NCBI GenBank assembly: GCA_958510875.1 | Contig: OY294069.1 | Coordinates: forward strand, 158,471,111-158,535,110 | Length of the DNA stretch: 64,000 nucleotides | Origin: Endomychus coccineus | Taxonomy: Eukaryota; Arthropoda; Insecta; Coleoptera; Endomychidae | Direction: 5' to 3' | Shown here: positions 10,160 through 19,559 of the stretch, piece by piece | Position numbering within the stretch: the first letter of the stretch is position 1 | How the letters are laid out: each line of letters opens with the position of its first letter | The notes under the pieces: model-generated | The model's input: the letters and a program-made list of their open reading frames with translations, nothing else | What the model was told of the DNA's origin: nothing | Databases searched by the model: none | Program-made: the position numbers and the translations under genes

Positions 10160-11174
10160 TTTTTATTGTAGTATTAAGACTTGGGGAATGACATACAGGA
10201 CGCGCCGGCGGCGCTTTCTTCTACGATTGTTAGCCCGTAAACGACAGTCAGTATATAATAAAATGATTTAGGTCCTAATATCGATCCTTGTACAATACAT
10301 TATGTAGTCAATTCGAATAAGCTTTCTATTAGTCACAGTTAATTTATTATTATCTGTATATATTCATTCGTGATGTAATTTTTCATTCTAATTTTAATTA
10401 TCCAAGCACTCTGCATTTGTAGAGAATATTCAGCTCAATATTTACGAGTACCTAACTAGTTTTCAAATAACGTGCTTCATTTTGTAGTAATAGCGAAATT
10501 CATAGGCGAGCACTCGGGTAATGGAGTAGGTATATTGTCTTCGAATAAAGTGCAAGCATCGTATAAATCAGTTTTGTAAAGACTCAAAAATCAACATTCC
10601 TGTGTGAACTCGCGTTCGCGTTCCATACGCTCACGTTCCTGCTTCTGACGGCTTAAATAGTAAGGTTATAACTCAAATAAGTAATATTTGATAAGGCTTC
10701 AGATTTATGATGAGCACTTAGAATTTCATCTTCACATAATTAGAATATATCATGTACAATATTAATTATGGATACACATTGCTTTCTTAAATCGAAAACT
10801 ACCAACTACCAACATCGAAGGACATAGTTTAATACCTGAGACTGACCAGAGCACCACTGGAAGAAAAACGTTTCTGCCAAAAGGATACAGTCAGGTCTCA
10901 AACCAAGAATGGTTGATAGGGAGGAATACAAAATTATCGAGGGAAATAGCGCGAATGCCCCCAATTCCAATTCCTTTTTCCAGGTATTCGATATTTTTTT
11001 TTAGATATTAGATTTAGATATTCAGATATTTAAGTTCAGTTCATTCATTTTCATAAAAAACTGTATCACTTGTGTCGCTACTAAATCACAAACTTACTAA
11101 ATTCGAATGACATAAATAAAACCCCTGAACTAGATCTGAACTAAAAACTTAATTAAACTATTCTTGATTTTACT
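10160..11174. other. No gene seen
   Basis: No recognisable coding sequence. A small GC-rich palindromic spot, GCGCCGGCGGCGC, lies near 10203, upstream of the recombinase gene. Whether it is a promoter element cannot be told. Confidence 0.45.
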
Positions 11175-12010
11175 TCAATCAATCAATCAAAACGGGGCGG
11201 ACAAGTCTGGAGCATTTTGGCCGTTCGATTGGGTCCATAAGCACCCCTTGATACAAGAATTAGTCCAGCAGGCCTAAGGCAGTGCCATCAGTTTTAGGCT
11301 TCTCCTGCTCATAGAGAGTAGAGTTTAGGTGAGAACTCTCTACAGTGGAGCTTGGCCTGCCTCATGTCGAGGGAACCATGCCAGACCGAGAGCCACTATC
11401 CTAGGAACCCCGTTTGGCCAATTCATCGGCCACTTCGTTTCCCTTCACGCCAGAATGGGCCGGTAACCACACTAGCTGGAATTTGTTCGTTCTGGTTAAT
11501 TCAACCAGAGTTTCCCTTCACTCCAAGACAAGCCTAGAAGTCACTCTGTGGGCGCGAAGTGCACCCAGGGCCACTCGGCTGTCAGTGCAGATGTAAATTC
11601 ACCTACCTCGGTAGTATAATCTAAGGTTTTCATGGCACATGTCCGTATTGCACAGACCTCATCCTGGAAAACGGTTGCGTGCCAACTAGGGGAACTTAAA
11701 CCTCCTTTCTGGGTGTACACGAGTAGACTCCGGCTCCGCTAGACTCGCTAATCTTAGACCCGACCGTGAACCACACGAGTGCCCCTGGTGGGAGTGACCC
11801 AGAGTCCTGCTTCTCCCAGTCCGTTCTCTGTATTATGAGAATGTCGGGTGTTTGAAACCTGACAGCAGGCGCTATCGCATCCTCAGTCGGAGGATCGTGC
11901 AGTTTTCGGCTACCCAATCCCAGATTTTGCAATGACCGCGAGGCAGAGACGCACAGACCTACTGGCCCAGACCAGCCAGACGATATCCAGTACCCGCGGC
12001 CACTGTTTTG
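11175..12010 (-). pseudogene. Non-LTR retrotransposon 3' end with RNase H, Jockey/R1-like
   Basis: Minus-strand frames give DILIIQRTDWEKQDS, ALVWFTVGSKISESSGAGVY (RNase H start; the first catalytic Asp of FTDGSK is Val), a degraded IYICTDSRVALGAL block and VADELAKRG near the end. Several frameshifts and stops. The 3' end is a short run of TTGATTGATTGA at 11176-11192, a microsatellite-type tail seen in this group. The family resembles the copies at 27385-29275 and 58520-60110. Confidence 0.75.
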
Positions 12011-12744
12011 AAATGGAGTTGTACAGGGAAATCTCTTGAAGACAGTGACTTTCCCGTTATTTTATTCTGAAAGTAAAAGCGGGTGACTTTGAATTCTGAT
12101 ATGAGGAGTGGGAAAGAGGGAAGAGGTGATTTTTTTTAAAATATCCTAAGGACAGTGACTTTTTTGAAGTTCGAGTGTGCAGAATCTCATCAAGATCTGC
12201 TTGAAGGACTGGAAAAGGGGGATGGAGTAGTAGTTTCTTAGAAATCTCATGTAGGCACTGACTTTCCACTCATTTTGATGTGTGGACAGTTTCATCAGGT
12301 ATTTATTTTGTTGCATATGAATCAATATATTCATTGTAATCTGAAAGTGCTCATCCGCTCATAACGTCACACACGCTGAATAAAATTGGGTACACCACAT
12401 CTCGAAAACTTGAATATAAACTTATCCGGAAACATTCTTCCTAATGTCATGAAACTTCGAGTAGCTGAATGGCTCGTGGCTTGATGTAAGAAAATGTTTC
12501 TTCGTGTTTGTTGAACTAGATTAGGCTATAGTATAGTTCCATATCGGAATCTAATTTATAACAACTTCCAATTTGCTACGTTTTGTGGTGAAAATAGGGA
12601 TACCAATAAAAGTTGGAATTTCACATAAAATTTGGAGTAAAACTTTTGTTGTTAAGTCACATTCTCAGAACGTATGCTCAACTGAGCAGATATACAGGAT
12701 GCTTAAACAAAATTGACGTTGGTGGTCGGGAATACTTCATTTTA
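12011..12744. other. No gene; weak internal repetition
   Basis: Positions 12030-12270 contain three diverged copies of a phrase like CTTGAAGACAGTGACTTTCC, roughly 110 bases apart (near 12036, 12145 and 12240), each followed by a body with GGAAAAGGG or GGGAAAGAGG. No protein recognised. Confidence 0.45.
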
Positions 12745-13680
12745 GAGATACATCTGTCTTGGTACCAACTTTGTTTCTGCTCCATGTAAATGATCTGTTG
12801 GGAGTGACCATCAGTCCCGTCCACAGCTTTGCTGATGATGGTACACTCCATATTGCTTTCTCATGTAGAGCCGCTATACCATACAATGTAGCTAGAGGAG
12901 CGAGGCGGAGACAGCGTGACGCAATTAATGGAGATCTGGCAACGATTTTGAAATGAGGATCTGATGATCTAGTAGAGTTTAATGCAACCAAATCTCAAGC
13001 TTGCATCTTCCCCAAGAAGGTGTATCCCACAATCTTTAATATGATGATATTAGGTACAACTATTACTATGAAGTCTTCTACAACAATGCTCGGAGGATCA
13101 CCATCAACAACACCCTCTAATGGGACGATCGTGTGAGGTCCATTGCCAAAAACGCTTCACAAAAACTTGGTTTTCTATTCCGCGCCAAGAGCTACTTTAC
13201 ATCCCAGCAGCTCCTCATAATCTACAAGGCACAGATTCGACTTGTCTCATAGTAATGTTCACACGTTTGGAGGTCGGCTCTCAAACATACGCTGAAATTA
13301 TTGGATTCTATCCAGGAGAGAGTTCATTGAGCTCTCTAGAACATCGTGGAAATGTGGGAGATCTCTCCCTTTTCTGTAGATATTTCCATGGTCAGTGTTC
13401 ATCAGAAATCTCGTCTGTTATTCTACCACGAGAGATTCTAGATAGGTGAACTAGAAGAGCTCAAACTTTACTGTCAAACTCGAGACCTGCCAAACTTCTT
13501 CCTACCAAACTTATTTTTTTTATAGAGCAGCGAAATTGTGAATCTCTTTACCTAGTGACCCCTTTCCCTAAGCCTATAATTTCCAAACCGGATACCTATC
13601 TCCTCGCCCTACATTCATTCCACTGCTGGCTCACACCATGCTCTTCGAACATTGTAGGTTTCCCTCTGGTGTAGTCAAAG
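12745..13680 (+). pseudogene. Non-LTR reverse transcriptase fragment, C-terminal half
   Basis: Begins within the catalytic domain: VLVPTLFLLHVNDLL, then SFADDGTLH, the polymerase active-site loop (ADD). It continues with VEFNATKSQACIFPKKV and the thumb region with KTLHKNLVFYSAPRATL. A late block, GDLSLFCRYFHGQCSSEISS, is the C-terminal end. Frameshifts throughout. The same family appears at 21775-22345, 24465-24960 and 36641-36900, always truncated. In an intact element this enzyme copies its RNA at a nicked target. Confidence 0.8.
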
Positions 13681-13939
13681 TATAAAAAAATATCCTGAAA
13701 TCGAAAGATTATTTCCTGAAGTCCTATGAAAGAATCTTTGTTATTATGAAAGCACGCTCTGCTTAGTTTCAAGTCAATGAATACTCTTTAATAAGCAAAC
13801 AATTTTGCGACAGGTGTGGTAGATCATCAATTTTGGGAGGTCAAAAGCCACTATAAATTAAATAAGAATTCAGGTTCGTCGTTAAAAAATACTGGGTATC
13901 TAAATTTCGAAACGAAGTATCTAAAAAATGATATTGTTT

Positions 13940-14102
13940 TCTTGAAGAACATGAAAGACTCCTATTTTTCCTCCAAAATAATGAGTAATAAAACCGTTAC
14001 AAATTATTCAGCATGAAACGTCGTCCAAATCAACTCTCTATCTCTTATAATTATCGAAATATCAATGCTAATGAACACTGCATACCTACTGCTTATATTC
14101 AT
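13940..14102 (+). repeat. Direct repeat Y, copy 1
   Basis: Matches 16620-16800 in the same orientation, including GACTCCTATTTTTCCTC.AAAATAAT, CAAATTATTCAGCATGAAA, CTCTCTAYCTCTTATARTTA and TCGAAATATCAATGCT. The two copies bracket the DD41D element and the tRNA palindrome. Confidence 0.75.
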
Positions 14103-14522
14103 TTTTTTTTCATCTTCAATAGGAAGACAAAAGTACTCCTCGTTCTTTAAAGGAGATTAATAATTTGACTGAAACACAACAATCTCTAAGTATGATTATA
14201 ATATAATTCTACTTACGGAAACAAAGCAATTAAATATCAGAATACACTAGTTTTATTCAAATCGACCCAACTAATTTTTGACATAATACACCTCATTACA
14301 TTCAAATTACACAAAACTATCATCACTTTAGAGTGCCAACCAGACTTTTACGCTATATGATGTCATTACTCTATACAGTGTTGCCAACTTTAGCATTGTT
14401 CCGGGCTAGTATAGAGTCAGCTGTGGACAGACTTATGCGAAGCTATTACAAGCTAGTATGTACCTGTCTCCCGAAACTTACTTCGGGCCATAGTCTTGAG
14501 GGTCAATATAACTGGTATTATA
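14103..14522. other. No gene seen
   Basis: No domain recognised. Flanks the left end of the DD41D-type transposon. Confidence 0.5.
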
Positions 14523-15853
14523 CTGGGTTCCCCATAATAGACTACCCATTTTATATTATTAATAAATTCCCTACGAGATAACTAAATAGGTTGTTTTCTG
14601 TGGGATTATCTTCTGTAGTCTTTGGGATTTAAGTAAATTATCAATCAAGTAGGCGCCTGTCACGAATAAATTTTAAATTAATAATTTCGTGGAACGCAAT
14701 TTTTCTACGAGAAGTTTGTTAGTTTTCATCAATAATTATTTTATTTTTTGGCTTTGAGACATTATTGCAACATCCGTTTGAACTTTCATGGATTACTCAG
14801 TCCAACAACATATGTTTTGTGTAAAGACTTACATAAGAAGCAATTCAATAGAAGAAGTTAGGCGTGCATTCCGACGTCAGTTTAATAACAACAATAGGGG
14901 TCACGCGCTAAATCGTAAAACTGTTAAGTTATGGGTTCGTCATTGGCGTGAAAATGGTTCTGTACAAAATTTGAAGAAGCCTGGACGTCGAAGAACAGTT
15001 CGTACACCAGAAAATATTGAACGAGTTAGAATTGCGTTTACGAGAAATCCTAAAAGGTCTGCTAATCGACAAACCCTTATCCTAGGAATATCGAAGGGAA
15101 GCTTAGATCGAATTCTTCAAAGGGATTTAAAATTTCATCCCTATAAATAGCAAATGGCACAGCACCTTAGCAATCAAGATAAAGAAGCAAGGTTAGTATT
15201 TTGTCAAGAATTTTTGAATTTACATCAAGGAGCAGTGCACAGTCTCCTAATGACCGACGAAGCAAATTTTTATTTGAACGGCAGTACCATCCGAGCGCTA
15301 CGTTAATATGCTAGAGACATTTCTCATTCCAGAATTAAATAGACGAGGATTACTAAACAATGCTTTACTATTCCAACAAGATGGAGCAATAGCTCATACC
15401 GCCAGAAACTCAATGAGGGTCCTGCGAGAAATGTTTAATGGCCGACTCATTTCTCGATTCGGAGATTTGCCTTGGCCTTCGAGGTCCCCCGACTTAACGG
15501 CACCCGATTTTTTTCTGTGGGGATATTAAAAAGCCAAAGTGTTTGCGAGTCGTCCAGGTACAATCGAGGAACTGAAAGTCAAAATTCGTGAAGAAGTTGA
15601 AGGAATAGACGAAGGTTTGCTACGCCGTGTAATGAACCACTTTTTACCTAATATTGAAAAATGTGTTGAAGTTGGTGGAGGTCATTTAGAAGACGTGATT
15701 TTCAAAAGTTAGAATTAAATTAGCCAAATATTTATAAGTTATCATAAATCCCAAAGAGGTAGCTGTAATTTAGTAAAATAAAAAGTTTGTTTTGTTAACT
15801 AAAAAATTTTTTATTCAAATATTAAAATGGGTAGTCTATTATGGGGAACCCAG
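14523..15853 (+). mobile_element. Tc1/mariner-group transposon, DD41D type, internally deleted
   Basis: Ends CTGGGTTCCCCATAATAGAC and its inverted copy, about 31 bases matching almost perfectly, flanked by TA on both sides. Length is 1331 bp. The right TA merges into a (TA)n tract. The good ends and long coding frames suggest recent activity, although the coding region is deleted. Confidence 0.9.
14788..15712 (+). pseudogene. DD41D-type transposase, broken by deletion
   Basis: The N-terminal 120 residues are open: MDYSVQQHMFCVKTYIRSNS, a helix-turn-helix (NRKTVKLWVRHWRENGSVQN) and the GRRRTVRTPENIERVR linker. A stop follows FHPYK. The first catalytic Asp lies in LLMTDEANFYLNG. The sequence then jumps, with a frame change, to RYVNMLETFLIPEL, losing roughly a hundred residues of the DDE core. 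The rest is good: LFQQDGAIAHTARNS holds the second Asp and SPDLTAPDFFLWGY the third, with 41 residues between, unlike the 34 of mariner. The tail ends GGGHLEDVIFKS. Confidence 0.85.

Positions 15854-15881
<28 letters not shown>
15854..15881. repeat. (TA)n microsatellite
   Basis: An unbroken TA run that begins at the right target site of the DD41D element and ends where the tRNA palindrome starts. It is probably the insertion target of both. Confidence 0.9.
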
Positions 15882-15884
<3 letters not shown>

Positions 15885-16022
15885 AAGTTTAAAGTTTCTT
15901 TGCCTAATTGGCCACTATCGTGTATGTAACTTAAGAGATATAGAATTAAATTTTCTGAATTATGAAGATAACTTAGATAATTTAACATAGGATTATAAAG
16001 ATGAATAAACGTAAAAGATTGA

Positions 16023-16094
16023 ACCATAGGCGGGATTCGAACCCACATTTCTGGATTTCTAGTCCAGGGTGTTTACCAATTACACCACTTCGGT
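16023..16094 (-). tRNA. tRNA-like gene, anticodon AGA, left arm
   Basis: 72 bases. Acceptor ACCGAAG/CTATGGT pairs with one mismatch and one G-T. The D stem is GTGT/ACAC, the anticodon stem CTGGA/TCCAG with loop CTAGAAA, and the T stem GTGGG/CCCGC with loop TTCGAAT. Box A (TGGTGTAATTGG) and box B (GGTTCGAATCC) fit the Pol III consensus exactly and a TTTT terminator follows. AGA would be serine, yet there is no long variable arm as in eukaryotic tRNA-Ser, so a tRNA-derived repeat or pseudogene is as likely as a working tRNA. Confidence 0.6.
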
Positions 16095-16312
16095 CCTGTT
16101 AGATTTTTATATTTTTGTAAATATAAACCTCCGAAAGGATAGTAGATCATTGATGAACACAATGCGATTCCTTACTTCAAAAAACGACTGAACTTCAGAT
16201 GAATGTGCGTGAATAGTTGATCGATGGTAGGGCATCGAATCGCATTGTGTTCATCAATGATCTACTATCCTTTCGGAGGTTTATATTTACAAAAATATAA
16301 AAATCTAACAGG

Positions 16313-16384
16313 ACCGAAGTGGTGTAATTGGTAAACACCCTGGACTAGAAATCCAGAAATGTGGGTTCGAATCCCGCCTATGGT
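16313..16384 (+). tRNA. tRNA-like gene, anticodon AGA, right arm
   Basis: Identical inverted copy of the left-arm gene at 16023-16094, transcribed the other way. The TTTT terminator is at 16391-16394. No change in either promoter box, so both copies could be transcribed. Confidence 0.6.
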
Positions 16385-16477
16385 TCAATCTTTTACGTTT
16401 ATTCATCTTTATAATCCTATGTTAAATTATCTAAGTTATCTTCATAATTCAGAAAATTTAATTCTATATCTCTTAAG

Positions 16478-16480
<3 letters not shown>

Positions 16481-16541
<61 letters not shown>
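16481..16541. repeat. (TA)n microsatellite
   Basis: About 30 TA units following the right arm of the tRNA palindrome. Confidence 0.9.
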
Positions 16542-16546
<5 letters not shown>

Positions 16547-16619
16547 ACGACTATGACCTGATGTCGAAGGTCTGGGAAGAGATAACAGATTTACTAGGGA
16601 ATTTTTGTTATATTGAGTG

Positions 16620-16800
16620 AACATTCCTCTTGACATGTGACTCCTATTTTTTTTCCTAAAATAATCAGTAATAAAACCATGACAAATTATTCAGCATGAA
16701 AATTCGAAACGTCGTCTCCCTAAACCAGCTCTCTACCTCTTATAGTTATCGAAATATCAATGCTCATGCATCGAATTTGTAATACTCTGTATTCATTCTG
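16620..16800 (+). repeat. Direct repeat Y, copy 2
   Basis: Counterpart of 13940-14102 with small insertions (for example AATTCGAAAC after the CAGCATGAAA block). Confidence 0.75.
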
Positions 16801-17254
16801 CTATACCATCACTACTTCACTCTTACACAAATATAAGAACAACCCACCCCATTGAACATAGTTCAATTGAACACCTTGATAAAAAAAACTGCCCCATTGG
16901 TTAATGTATTTGTGATCAAAGAAATGCAATTCAAATATTATTTCAAAATATGACATTGTTATTGTTGCTGTAGGAAATACATTCATTTGCACGCTAACTA
17001 TTCACTGACACGCCATTTAGCAGTTGAGATTCATAATTTCTTTCGATCATGTGGAATGAACAATTCTATTGTTAAATTGGGAAAGGTGTAACACTATCTG
17101 AAATTATTGCATTGCAACTATTGAACTCCGTAAACTGGAAGAATCAGGCTAGCTTACTAAAAGTTGAATGCAAGAACCTATGAACCAATCAACAATTTTT
17201 AAATCATCAATATCGACATTACTCGCATGAGTGTAGTCAATATCCACTATATAG
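16801..17254. other. No gene seen
   Basis: AT-rich with no recognisable feature. Confidence 0.5.
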
Positions 17255-17346
17255 ATATATAGTATTAATAAGATTCTTGACCCAGTATGAATTATATATA
17301 AAAATTCTCGGGAAATAGGTCACATTAACACTTTGTTTTAAATATT

Positions 17347-17389
17347 CGTCTTTACGTACGTTTAGGTCTCACGACCATCATCAGAAGAC
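17347..17389 (-). ncRNA. Hammerhead ribozyme-like, PLE-A palindrome left arm
   Basis: Inverted copy of the motif at 17588-17629, same sequence: stem I GTCTT/AAGAC, core CTGATGA, stem II GGTC-GTGA-GACC, then TAAAC and a cleavage triplet GTA. Confidence 0.65.
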
Positions 17390-17587
17390 TCACTATGTCT
17401 AAAAAGGGGTTTATTAAAACTAATTATAGCACAAGCGTCCAAAACGCACAATTTAACTTCAATCATAAGAGCCCACGCCGTCGAAACGAACAGAACTACG
17501 AATAATCGAAATTGTATCGTCAGTATTGTGCGTTTTGGACGCTTGTGCTATAATTAGTTTTAATAAACCCCTTTTTAGACATAGTGA

Positions 17588-17629
17588 GTCTTCTGATGAT
17601 GGTCGTGAGACCTAAACGTACGTAAAGAC
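17588..17629 (+). ncRNA. Hammerhead ribozyme-like, PLE-A palindrome right arm
   Basis: Reads GTCTT, CTGATGA, T, GGTC-GTGA-GACC, TAAAC, GTACGTA, AAGAC. Stem I is GTCTT with AAGAC (five pairs). The CUGAUGA strand is intact. Stem II has four pairs and a GTGA loop. The second core strand is TAAAC in place of GAAAC. Stem III would be only AC/GU around a small loop, and cleavage would follow GUA. PLE ribozymes are known for minimal stem III. The G12-to-U change may weaken or abolish cleavage. Confidence 0.65.
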
Positions 17630-17914
17630 GAATATTTAAAACAAAGTGTTAATGTGACCTATTTCCCGAGAATTTTTATGTATAAATCATATATAGTATA
17701 GTTGGTGTAGTGCAAATTCTAATCCAAGAGCAAAACCCATTTTTATAATAATTTTAAATAAATTTATTCACATATGAAATATATTGTAATCCATCTCAGT
17801 GTTATTATGAGCTGCACTTCGATCTGATTTTGATTCTCATAAAAAATAATCATTTAGGTTCTTGTTCTTAAGTTTATAATGATAACTTTATAATCTTGAA
17901 TAGTAGACTTCCGT

Positions 17915-18275
17915 GAATATCTAATCTTGGAAAATCTTGGCTTCTGGATAGATTCCGCGTCACAATAGCACGACTTGGTCTCGACGTTTCGTCAATCATT
18001 ACAGGTGGCATCTTCATGGCAGGCTTGAGGCTTGAACTGAAACTGATTCTATTGGTTTCTGTAGCCGTATTTATTGTAGGAAAAATACTTCAGGCTACAC
18101 ATATCACTGCCTTTATTCCGTTAGTTAACTCCGTTCCGGTACCTGACCCTGTCGTTGTGTGATCATGTGCGAAGTGAAATTTTCAAGGATGGGTTTTCAA
18201 ATATTGGGAAAGTCACGGTTGAGATTATTTGGATGTTTTAGGATATCTATAGCTACACGAATTTTTTGCTTATAC
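17915..18275 (-). mobile_element. Penelope-like element, family B, 3' fragment
   Basis: Same family as 6955-7345 and 18757-19330. Minus strand includes the degraded end of the GIY-YIG frame (SLKILASTHDHTTTGSGTGT region), then the hammerhead-like motif at 17983-18016 and the 3' tail CTATTCAAGATTATAAAG-like sequence beyond 17910. It lies tail-to-tail with other PLE-B sequence only after a non-LTR fragment. Confidence 0.7.
17983..18016 (-). ncRNA. Hammerhead-like motif, PLE family B, decayed
   Basis: Minus strand ATGAAGA in place of CTGAAGA, TGCCACC...TGATTGAC stem II with mismatches, then GAAACGTC. Recognisable by comparison with 19226-19260. Confidence 0.45.
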
Positions 18276-18371
18276 GTATATTGAAAATATAACAGATCAA
18301 ATTTCAAAAATCCTGTTTATAATATTTCTACTCGGTTTTCCACTCTTCCAAAACTATCTCAGTTTTACAAA

Positions 18372-18756
18372 CCTATCAAGAAAGAAAGAAAGAAAGTTTA
18401 TTGACCACATTGCTGGATTTGCATTTGGCATAATAGTCAATCAATACAATGTAAATATAAGATAAATATATAAAAAATTTATTAAAAAAATTACAACGTT
18501 ACATATATAATACATAAAAAATTAAATAAACAAGATATATAATAGACTAGCAAATCACTCCACTCCTCAAAATTCAAAAATTCATTGATAGAGTAAAAAC
18601 AATGAGCAGTGAGAAACATTTTAAGTTTGCTCTTGTATTTTCTGTGCTGCAGGTTTCTGAGACTGAGCGGAATTTTATTAAAGAGTTGAACCTGCCAGGA
18701 ATTTTCCCGAGAGACCGTCAGGTTAAGTTCAAGGCGTCGCAGATCCCCTTTCTCAT
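18372..18756 (-). pseudogene. Non-LTR retrotransposon 3' end (RT C-terminus)
   Basis: Minus strand reads KGICDALNLTVSRENSW, then VQLFNKIPLSLRNL and YKSKLKMFLTAHCFYSINEFL, the form of the extreme C-terminus of CR1/RTE-like reverse transcriptases (N-LP--I-N, then SKLK-FL). A long AT-rich 3' untranslated part ends in a repeated TTTC run (18380-18396 on the minus strand). Only this tip of the element remains, abutting PLE-B at about 18757. Confidence 0.65.
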
Positions 18757-19131
18757 TTTCACTTAGAAGGTGTTTATAGCATTCCCTGTTCTTGCGGTAA
18801 AGTCTACATTGGTGAAACAGGTCGTACAGTAGCTACTCGTGTGAAAGAACATGAGCGCTTTACAAGGCATCATGACACCAGTAGATCTGCACTTGCGGAA
18901 TACAAGTTTGACTCTAATCATCAAATCCTTTTCGAAAATACTAAAATCCTAGCCCGAGCCCCAAACTTCTATCAGAAAAAAATCCTTGAAGCTATAGAAA
19001 TCCTAGAACATCCAAATAATCTAACCCGTGACTCAGGATATTACCTTCCCAACATTAGGAAACCTATTTTCGAAAATTCCACTTCGCACATGATCACACA
19101 ACGGCAGGGTCAGACCGGAACGGAGCAATAA
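18757..19131 (+). pseudogene. PLE GIY-YIG endonuclease, family B
   Basis: About 124 open residues. GVYSIPCSCGKVYIGETGRT carries GVY (GIY), the two-Cys CSC and VYIG (YIG). EHERFTRHHDTSRSALAEY follows with the conserved Glu-His, then KILARAPNFYQKKILEAIEI with the acidic residue that binds metal, and LTRDSGYYLPNIRKPI. The frame stops at 19131. All catalytic-core landmarks are visible, but the polymerase half that makes a PLE protein functional is gone. Confidence 0.85.
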
Positions 19132-19225
19132 AGGCAGTGAGCTGTGTAGCGTGAAGAATTTTTTTCCCACAATAAATACGACTATAGAAACCAGTATCAG
19201 TTTCATTTCAATCCTCAAGCCACCC

Positions 19226-19260
19226 CTGAAGATGCCACCTGTAATGGTCGGCGAAACGTC
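19226..19260 (+). ncRNA. Hammerhead-like motif, PLE family B, best copy
   Basis: CTGAAGA, stem II GCCACC-TGTAAT-GGTCGGC with one bulged C, GAAAC, GTC. Both conserved core strands and a cleavable GUC are present. I cannot define stem I from the flanks, so activity as a single unit is doubtful. Confidence 0.6.
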
Positions 19261-19379
19261 AGCATCAAGTCGTGCTAATGTGACGCGGAATCCATCCGGA
19301 AGTCAAGATTTTTCTATAATTATAATGTGGTACTCAGATTACCGTTTTATCAGTATGAAATTAAGATAATTTGATTAAA

Positions 19380-19555
19380 TTCTTTCCGTACAAATGATTT
19401 ACAATTTAGTGACAAAACGACCGACGTAGGAACGTCCCCAAGTCAAAACGGCCACGTCAAACGTCCCTCCTGGAAACGGGATATGTCAATGTCAATTATC
19501 GCTCTACAGTAAACAAATGTACTGAGACGTTAGTCGAGTCAATTTAGCAAAAGAG
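19380..19555. other. No gene seen
   Basis: Short stretch between PLE-B and a large inverted repeat. Contains ACGACCGACGTAGGAACGTCCC, otherwise featureless. Confidence 0.4.
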
Positions 19556-19559
19556 TTCG

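Larger units (their letters stand above)
15882..16480. repeat. One-tailed palindrome carrying two tRNA-like genes
   Basis: Arms 15927-16170 and 16237-16480 are inverted copies of the same length (244 bases) with no difference that I can see, around a 66-base spacer. The left arm alone continues into a 45-base tail (15882-15926). TA microsatellites flank both sides. Each arm carries one tRNA-like gene transcribed outward. The arrangement, two head-to-head units with a tail on one side only, is that of the palindromic PLE insertions at 35487-35712 and 56318-58183, though I see no PLE sequence here. Confidence 0.85.
17255..17699. mobile_element. Palindromic PLE family A insertion
   Basis: Arms of about 160 bases (from AAAAATTCTCGGG near 17300 to GTGCGTTTTGG-type sequence) face each other around a spacer of roughly 70 bases that holds the GTCGAAACGAACAG phrase of PLE-A. 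ATATATAGTAT occurs at 17255-17265 and again at 17689-17699 and may be the target duplication. If so, the left arm carries an extra tail of about 30 bases, as in the other palindromes. There is no coding part. Each arm carries a hammerhead motif. Confidence 0.75.
18757..19330 (+). mobile_element. Penelope-like element, family B, 3' end
   Basis: GIY-YIG frame, hammerhead-like motif (19226-19260) and the terminal sequence ACGCGGAATCCATCCGGAAG ending near AAGATTTTTCT. The reverse transcriptase is missing, cut at the junction with the non-LTR fragment. This is the best family B copy. Confidence 0.85.

Noticed and set aside
16359..16547. A small protein repeated in both arms of the tRNA palindrome
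   Set aside because: The two identical frames (starting MWVRIPPMVQ) simply read through the tRNA-like gene in each inverted arm.
17340..17640. CRISPR array or bacterial-type repeat
   Set aside because: The repeats are two inverted arms of a retroelement with hammerhead motifs, not evenly spaced direct repeats, and the DNA is eukaryotic.
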